Source: Raphanus sativus (lineage: Eukaryota > Streptophyta > Magnoliopsida > Brassicales > Brassicaceae). From it: a DNA stretch of 64,000 nt. The position numbers and the translations under genes are program-made. The stretch lies in the NCBI RefSeq assembly GCF_000801105.2, contig NC_079518.1:12036106-12100105 (forward strand), written 5' to 3'. The stretch's first letter is position 1. Each line of letters starts with the position of its first letter. The notes below the pieces were generated by a model, which saw nothing but the letters and a program-made list of their open reading frames with translations, was not told the origin of the DNA and searched no databases. Below, one piece after another: positions 57,536 through 64,000 of the stretch.

Positions 57536-57788
57536 TTCCTTCCAGTTCAAAATAAATAATATTTTACAGAAATTTTTTTGTTTCAAATTAGATGAATTTT
57601 TCAAATTTCAATGCAATATTTATTAATTTATATATATGACTTTTGATATTCTCTAATTTGTTTTTCTATTGCTGAAATATGATTAAGTGTATAATTAATG
57701 ATACTTTTATTTAGAAAGTATATAAAATCAAATATTTTTAATATGTGTTTACAAATCTAAAACAACACTTGTAATGAAACGGACGGAG
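57536..57788. mobile_element. Stowaway-type MITE downstream of GA2OX8
   Basis: 253 bp between TA dinucleotides, with ends TTCCTTCCAGTTCAAAAT and CTCCGTCCGTTTCATTAC (the latter reverse-complemented). Moderately diverged. It starts 200 bp after the GA2OX8-like stop codon. Confidence 0.75.
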
Positions 57789-58268
57789 TATTGATTTGAT
57801 ATAAAAGTTAAATCGAAGCCAAAATTCTTACTAAAGTAATTGGTTAAGGTTTAAATATATATATCCCAAGAAGAAAAACAATCGTATTAAAAAATCCATA
57901 AGACTAAATAGTAATTTGATATCAAAAAAAAGATTTGATGAGAAAAATAAATTATTTTGTTTTGAAGAAGCGAAAGAAAGAGCAAAGCAATAGAGCTCAT
58001 TGACACATTTTATAAGAACCATATATTATGAGTCAAGGCTAATTCCCATAGAGATATATTTGCTAGCCCAAGCTGAAGAGAATTGTTATCAACTTATAAT
58101 AATTGGATATGTAACAGTTGTATTACTTTTATGGTCTATAATTCATATATGCATACTGTTGGATTAAAATTTCGAATATTATAACATAATGGACACTAAT
58201 GCAAATTAGTTAAATAAACATTATATTTGTAATAATAACTATATCCTAGTACTGTTACATGATTAGTA
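57789..58268. other. Spacer
   Basis: AT-rich, with no supported gene. Confidence 0.4.
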
Positions 58269-59119
58269 GTGGATGAGAAGAACCAATTTAAGTACATGTT
58301 CTTTGCGGTTGGAGCTTGCATTGAAGGGTTTCAGTCTATGCGGAAAGTGATAATTATGGATGGAACTCACCTGAAAGGTGTGTATCAAGGAGTGCTTTTT
58401 ATTGCCATTACTCAGGATCCATATCATCATCATTATCTCCTCGCATTTGCAGTAGTTGATGGTGAGAAAAATGCAAGTTGGAGGTGGTTTTTGAATACAT
58501 TGAAAACCTTGATACCAGATGATCCTCATTTTTTATTCTGTACTAATAGAAACCAACGCATCATCAAGACAGTACAAGAGGTGTACATATTGGCGAAACA
58601 TGGATATTGCATATATCACTTATCTTATAATTGAAAGGTGCATGCAATAATGTTAGGAAATATGTGGTTGCCCATAAGTTTAAAACAAATACTGGTATTT
58701 ACACATAGAGAGAGTTTAGAAGACAATACAATGATTCTAGGAGAAAGTATCCTCAAGCCGCAGAGTACCTCGATGAGAGTGTTCATGAGACTAAATGGTC
58801 AAGATATCAATTTTCAGGAGAATATACAACATAGACACAACCCAACATTTTTGAGTCTATGAATGGTGTTTAAAAGGATGAAAGGAAATATGTGTTATTG
58901 CCATTGATTGATGAGATTCTAGAGAAGATTATAGAATGGTTTAACAAATACCGACAACTTTCTGTAAGCGTACCACAGAGGCAGTTACTTGTCTCACGTG
59001 TGCACACTGAATTGCATGAGAATTGTCCGATTACAAAAACACTCCATGTAGAAGTGCTAAACACATTTGAGCTTATGTATAATATTATTGGGCATCACAG
59101 AAAATGTTATTTTTTTGAT
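58269..59119 (+). pseudogene. MULE transposase fragment, disrupted
   Basis: 58269-58634 encodes part of the MULE/MURA transposase core: FKYMFFAVGACIEGFQSMRK, MDGTHLKGVYQGVLF with the first catalytic Asp, and AFAVVDGEKNASWRWFLNTL with the second acidic region. The frame then stops. CNNVRKYVVAHKFKT continues in another frame at 58637, and the C-terminal region before the SWIM finger (LHENCPITKTLHVEVLNTFE) appears in a third frame near 59010-59070. At least two frameshifts and a stop, plus missing N-terminal and SWIM parts, make it dead. No terminal inverted repeats were recognised around it. It is not the obvious source of the MULE at 30371. Confidence 0.85.
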
Positions 59120-59567
59120 TAAAATATAACTATTTAAAATATAACTGCATAAAGTAAACTATAACTGCATATAAAATATAAATGCTTCATAGTTAATAAC
59201 CACTTAAAATATTATTTTGAAGGGAGAATATGGCAAAAAATGTAAATTAATATATTACTTCAAATGAACTAAAATGTATTAATATACGTATGTTGACAAA
59301 ACAAAACCTATATGTACATATATGTATATACATGACATTGGTGTATCTGATTTAGCTAAATTGTTAATTAATACTTTGATTCAAGTCTAAGTAAGGATGT
59401 TTTGATATATATTTGTGTTAAAAATATTTAGAAAATATTTAACTTTAGTTTCTATATTTTATTTTTATTTAACATAATTAAAATTATACAAAATAGTTTA
59501 AATTTTTCAATGTTTTTGCAACAAGTTAAGATTTATGACATCTAACAGAAAATATCAAGACTTAAAA

Positions 59568-60092
59568 AGTCATAAATATTTATTTGTGTAATGTGAATAA
59601 TAAAACTAAATTTAAATCCAAAGTAAGCCAAAAATAAAACATTATTAATAAATTTTCGATAAAAAAACTGAAAAACATTTTTTTATCAAAAATTACACAA
59701 AACAGATTTTAAAAACATAATTAAAAACTAAAAAAGTAAAATTTATCTATTGGTTTAACCGGAACATGGTTCTGGGTTTAGTCATTTTTGTGGGTTTTAT
59801 TAGGTTTTAAATATCAAAACTTACAAATTCATAAATATTTATATGTGTAACGTGAATAATAAAACTAAATTTCAAATCCAAAATAAAGCAAAAGTAAAAC
59901 ATTATTAATAAATTGTCGATAACAAAACTGAAAACCCTAATTTTTTTATTAAAAATTATACAAAAAAGATTTTAAAAACATAACTAAAAACTAGAAAAGT
60001 AAAAGTTAGCTATTGGTTCAACCAGTGTTTCAACTGGTAACCGGGTTCTGGGCTTTAGTGATTTTTTGTGGGTTTTATTGAGTTTTAAATAT
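59568..60092. repeat. Tandem duplication, ~250-260 bp unit
   Basis: Units at about 59568-59813 and 59829-60092 share CATAAATATTTATNTGTGTA, then GTGAATAATAAAACTAAATT and later GTGGGTTTTATTNRGTTTTA. They differ by scattered substitutions and an insertion near the GGTTCAACCAG segment of unit 2. The duplication is moderately old. Confidence 0.8.
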
Positions 60093-61568
60093 ATTTTTTT
60101 CATAAAATCCAAACCATATTTATCGTGGGTCACCGGATTTACATGTTGAACCGCGGATCCGGGTCCGGTTTCAAAACACTAAGTATGAGATTTTGATTTC
60201 GGATCGATAAGTCGGGTTTTTGGATGTGAATATTCTTGACTAATTACGTTAGGTAATTATTAGAAAATAGAATATGTTGCAAACTTTAGAAATAAAGTTT
60301 AAAAAAAGTTTATGGAATGCATATGGCACAAGTATATAGTTATACAATTTGATATATTTAATATAGTTACCAAATAATTAATATTAGTTATAAATATAAT
60401 TATAAAAATACAAATTTAAAATTTAAGTTTTTCAAAAAATTAAAACAAAAATTATACCTCTTTTTGAAAGGACGGGTCAGATCTAATATATATTAAAACA
60501 AAACAAAAGACATAATGAGGATATTTTAGCTTTTTGTTTTTCATAGAAAGTCATAGGAGATGATTTCTCCTTGTTGAACTCACGGAGATAAAAGACAGGC
60601 TAATGAGTAACTACGATCATGACTCCTGTGTTTAATTTAACTAATGACTAAAGAGTATGTCATTTTGTCATTAGAATTGTAAAACTTTAAATTACAGTTT
60701 TTGTTTTGCTTTTTAAATTACAGTTTAGTCAACAGTTTTACGTTTTTTGAGAATAAAAGAACTAAATTCGGATCTAAAACACATAGTTAACCCTTAGGTA
60801 AAAGGTGCACTCTACGAATAAATATTTTTTCGAGTATTCAAAAGAGTCGTAAATAGTAAACTTATATCTGCATAATCACATGTGGGACTAATAATTTTGT
60901 AGTAGAGAGAAGTCGATATCTGGTATAGACCAACAAGATAACTCCTCCTCTACTGAAAACTACGCCATATGGTTAACGGTATTATGTTTTAAATCTTACT
61001 ATTAAACAATTCGGTGGACGCGGCATGGAATGGTTACACTAATCTAGCTAGAAGCTAATCGAGTTCAAGAGATGCATCACCTTTTGTTGCAAAGAAAAGA
61101 TAGTTTTATGGGTCTGGTCATTTTTTTTCAGCGTGTTGATTTTACATATACAATCATGTAAAAGTATTGTTTTTAATTTGTTTATTTAATAATATTTGCA
61201 AATGCAAAAGATACACGGATGAGACATTTTCTTTTCGTGAACACATAATATATTACCGCACATATACGGTAACTAAATTTGGCCGTGATATATCGTTTCA
61301 GTCGTCCTTTTTCTGGTTGCGATCTGATTGTTGCTCGTCCACACTTTTTTTAATCTAAATTTTATATAATCCTTTAGCAAAGAAAAAACATATACGGTAA
61401 CTATGTATTCGTAAATCGAATTTTAAACATATTGGTGTTCTAAGTATGTTTTTTATCACTCAACTAGAAGATCCTCGATTATAGTAACTATTATTTCATG
61501 TAATAATATAGTAACTATTATATAAAATTAATATGTTTGGAGTTGCTGGATCTCCAGCTCCTTACATT
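60093..61568. other. AT-rich intergenic DNA
   Basis: No gene was recognised. Near 60456-60485 a weak hairpin followed by GGGTCAGATCTAAT resembles a Helitron end (CTRRT), but the stem is poor. An open frame at 61167-61358 has no known motif. Confidence 0.4.
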
Positions 61569-62640
61569 CAGAGGTGGATCCACGCAAAGAAAGGATGTGG
61601 CTTGTGTGACATGCTCAGTAATATAAGTTAGTTGAGTAATTGCATACATACTAAGTGTCTTAGCTCTTTTGGCTAATTCATGTCTATAGTGTCCCACTCC
61701 CTCATGTTCCAGGCTCCCTTATGTGCTCCTCTTCTTCCTTTTTAAAAACACTTTTAATTACTCTCAAAAGTATTCTTCCTGTATACCTTTGTTTTGTGTT
61801 AACTTAAACTATACTCTTTTTATAATTATTTTGATTTTCTTTTATTTATATTATTTTCTTCAAAAATATATAATTTCTTTAACATTTACTCAAAAAATTG
61901 GCTTTTTTATTCAAAAACAATTATTTTTATTAAGTTTGATTTTAAAAATTAGACTTAAAAAAACTTTTAATCACCTCGTCACAAAATATTCTTCCCTTTG
62001 TTTTTATGTTACCTAAATATAAAAAAATGCCCCTTCAACTATTTTTCCTTTTTACATTTGTATTTATTCTTTCAACTTTTTTAGAAAAAGTTTCACTTGT
62101 CACAAAATATTTTTCCCTTTTCCCTTTTTGTGTTATCTAAACTATTCTTTTTTCTATATTTTTATTTTCTTTTATTTAGTATTTGTTTCTTCAAAAAAAT
62201 AAAATTTATTTAAAATATACTGAAACAATTATTTTTATTAAATTCTTTTATTAATTTGACTAAAAAAAATTATACTAAAATATTATGTGCAGCATACTAT
62301 TTATTAATATTTCTTAAACTGAATATTACCTTTAAAACTTATTTATTTATTTTATTTGATTCATCTAAAAATAAGATATAAAATTATAAGAGTTTTGTAA
62401 TTTTTTTTAATTTAATGTAATTTTTAACAGATTATAATGTAATTTATTAAAAATATATTTAATATTTATATATTGCCTTTTAACAAAAAAATAGTATAAA
62501 TTGTACTCCATGTTATACTATTTATTAGATCCACTCTAACTTACATTTATTGATTGCCTCTCTTAAATCTATTTCGGCTAGTCCCTCTGCCGCAGTGGCG
62601 GAGCTAGATATTGATTTTACATAGATCATTAAATACATGT
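61569..62640. mobile_element. Possible hAT-like element remnants
   Basis: CAGAGGTGGATCCACG at 61569 and CAGTGGCGGAGCTAG at 62593 both look like hAT termini, but they point the same way. The matching opposite ends and 8-bp duplications were not found. These may be two truncated elements. Confidence 0.35.
61745..62275. repeat. Diverged internal repeats, about three units
   Basis: Related blocks begin near 61750, 61967 and 62090. Each has CACTTNTNA-like words, then (CAAAA)TATTNTTCCC, then a GTGTTANCTAAACTA-like stretch. Two of them continue with TTTTATTTTCTTTTATTTA and ACAATTATTTTTATTAA. Unit length varies. AT-rich and non-coding. Confidence 0.5.
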
Positions 62641-63188
62641 GTGAGAGAAATATGTTATAGGGATCATAAATAACAGTATAAGATCTTTACCAATTCACCA
62701 CAATAATAAGTCCGACAATAAATCAATAAGTTAAGTTATAAAGTTTTTACTAGGATAAGACATACACGGTGAATACATATAAAAACTATTTAAAAAATAT
62801 TATATGAAAAAAATAAAATATATATTATTGATCGAATTAATATTTTCAGCCTTCTAAAGTAACCAGTCTGCCATGCCCTGTTACCTTACAGAAGTAACCG
62901 GTCTGCCTGTATAGATTTTTTTTTTTTTTTTGATCAATCTGCCTGTATAGATATAAATAAGAATAGTTATGACTTATGACTTTATTGGTAAAAAGTAAAA
63001 ACTAAAAAGAACGAAAACTGATCATAAATTTTGCAATTCTTATCGAGTTCACTCGCATACTGGATCATTTTTAGGATTTTTTTTATTTTGCTGGTTTGAT
63101 CTGCTATGAAAAAATAACAGAATCAAATCATAAACCCGGATTTAGTAAATCAAAAAGTTTTACAGAATAAGCTTCCCTATCGTGGAGA
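62641..63188. other. Spacer downstream of the receptor kinase
   Basis: Includes a tail-only insertion at 62902-62952 and the presumed 3' UTR of the kinase (minus strand). Nothing else was recognised. Confidence 0.4.
62902..62952 (-). repeat. Tail-only insertion between 15-bp direct repeats
   Basis: TCTGCCTGTATAGAT (62902-62916 and 62938-62952) brackets 21 bases, T14-15 followed by GATCAA. On the minus strand this is TTGATC plus an A tail, the same tail as the insertion at 36778-36795. Confidence 0.85.
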
Positions 63189-63717
63189 TTATGCAGAAAC
63201 AGTGGCATCATTGTAAGACATTTGCAACCCTTCCGCTGAAGAAGAAGGTACCTCATTCTCATACACAAACGCAGGCCTTGAAGGCGGTGGAAGAGTAAAA
63301 GAACAGCTACAGAGCATGAGAACAACCGAAGCCATTGTTGGTCTAGTCGATGACTTCTCTTGAACGCATAGTAAACCAATGTGTATGCATCTCAGAATAT
63401 CGTTTCTTGATCCCATTGTTAAAGTAGGATCGATCACGCTTAGTATAACGTTTTCTCTCCAGCTTCTCCATACCTGAGAAATAAAGAAAAAAAACAGAAG
63501 AACAAATTTCAGTTAACAAGATGACCAAAACCGATCACCATTTTGGTTTTGTTTTCTTACCCAACTAAGAAGACCTTCTGTATCTTCATCATTATTGGAT
63601 CGAGCATTGTAGTTTCTCTTACCTGTAATGACCTCGAGCATTAATACACCGAAGCTATACACGTCTTTCTTTACAGAGAATTGTCCGTTCATCGCGTATT
63701 CAGGAGCCATATATCCA
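63189..63717 (-). CDS. Cysteine-rich receptor-like kinase (CRK), C-terminal exons only
   Basis: Two 3' exons are visible on the minus strand (63717-63561 and 63473-63189). The rest lies beyond the window or past the transposon in the preceding intron. They encode kinase subdomains [26 protein letters not shown] (APE motif), [15 protein letters not shown] with the conserved D/G region, then [11 protein letters not shown] and [11 protein letters not shown], the hallmark of DUF26/CRK kinases. The tail is [11 protein letters not shown]...SYNDATVSA and a TAA stop at 63191-63189. CRKs are plasma-membrane Ser/Thr kinases in stress and immune signalling. By position it could be the CRK27 region (At4g21230), but the exact family member cannot be settled from this part. 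Confidence 0.9.
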
Positions 63718-63747
63718 CTACAAAATGTCATGAACAAAGCCAATTTT

Positions 63748-64000
63748 TGTTAAGCTAAATAGGTTTTACATTTAAAATCAATTGTTGATTAGTGGAGTGG
63801 CTCATCTATCTTATATATTACTTAAGATCCCTTTAAATATCCGATGTGGGACTTATGTCCCTAATACGCCTCTTCGAGATGATGACTCTTTGAACGTCAA
63901 AGAATGTTTGGGCAAGGATCGATGGACCGAGTTTGGGCTGGATCGATAATGGATCGGGTCGGACTGTGTGGATCGGGTTCTCATACCATGTTAAGCTAAA
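63748..64000 (-). mobile_element. TRIM element in a CRK intron, cut by the window end
   Basis: The LTR at 63748-63866 runs from TGTTAAGCTAAATAGG to CCGATGTGGGACTTATGTCC plus CTAATA. The non-coding internal segment is 63867-63988 and includes GATGATGACTCTTTGAACGT. It ends with GGTTCTCATACCA (complement of the primer site, slightly diverged), directly followed by the start of a second LTR, TGTTAAGCTAAA, at 63989. It lies 30 bp upstream (gene sense) of the kinase exon's acceptor and is the same family as the cassette at 50464-50679. Confidence 0.85.

Noticed and set aside
60456..60490. A Helitron terminus ending CTAAT
   Set aside because: The hairpin is weak and no matching 5' end was found.
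61167..62016. Two 60-100 codon plus-strand frames
   Set aside because: AT-rich, Phe/Leu/Ile-biased translations typical of chance frames, partly within internal repeats.

Overview
This is plant nuclear DNA from a member of the Brassicaceae. The coding genes are interrupted by short GT-AG introns, and the proteins match Arabidopsis chromosome 4 genes almost residue for residue. From memory, their order follows the At4g21100 to At4g21230 interval: DDB1B, a COX7a-like protein, BUD31/G10, CAT1, ribophorin II (HAP6), ZAC, a CMC1-like protein, GA2OX8, then a cysteine-rich receptor kinase. Several genes I recall in the Arabidopsis interval (around At4g21130-21140, 21170-21190 and 21210-21220) are missing, and HAP6 is a wreck. 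Such gene loss fits a fractionated copy in a polyploid-derived genome such as Brassica or Raphanus. The genus is inferred, not proven.

Layout. 1-6010 (minus): DDB1 without its last residues, sharing a divergent promoter with a COX7a-like gene (6824-7217). 7636-8687: a terminal-inverted-repeat element filled with a minisatellite. 9136-9901: BUD31/G10. 9902-15832: AT-rich DNA with a Helitron and other repeats. 15833-19306: CAT1. About 20048-27375: a ribophorin II pseudogene split by an intact, very young Ty1/copia element (21332-26187). 28518-30228: ZAC. 30371-32801: a non-autonomous MULE. 33432-34002: a twin-CX9C mitochondrial protein with a broken partial copy downstream. 34900-49700: a transposon graveyard (Helitrons, SINE, LINE pieces, hAT and PIF/Tourist MITEs). 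49689-51064: a tandem TRIM array lying 0.7 kb upstream of a GA2OX8-like gene (51787-57336) that has a 4.3 kb intron. 58269-59119: a dead MULE transposase. 63189-63717 (minus): the last kinase exons of a CRK, with another TRIM in its intron at the window end.

The genes are unrelated housekeeping or regulatory genes: ubiquitin ligase adaptor, respiratory chain, splicing, amino-acid transport, Arf GTPase regulation, cytochrome oxidase assembly, gibberellin catabolism and receptor signalling. They do not form a pathway or cluster. I found no undescribed multi-gene system. The most unusual signals are structural. (1) A direct repeat at the two ends of CAT1 intron 2, in which the intron's 5' end still encodes the first residues of the next exon. 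(2) At least nine 'tail-only' insertions: a homopolymer plus a few bases between 10-20 bp direct repeats. (3) A six-LTR TRIM array bounded by one 5-bp target duplication and carrying a foreign cassette. (4) A 9-bp-TSD MULE packed with TGTACA repeats.
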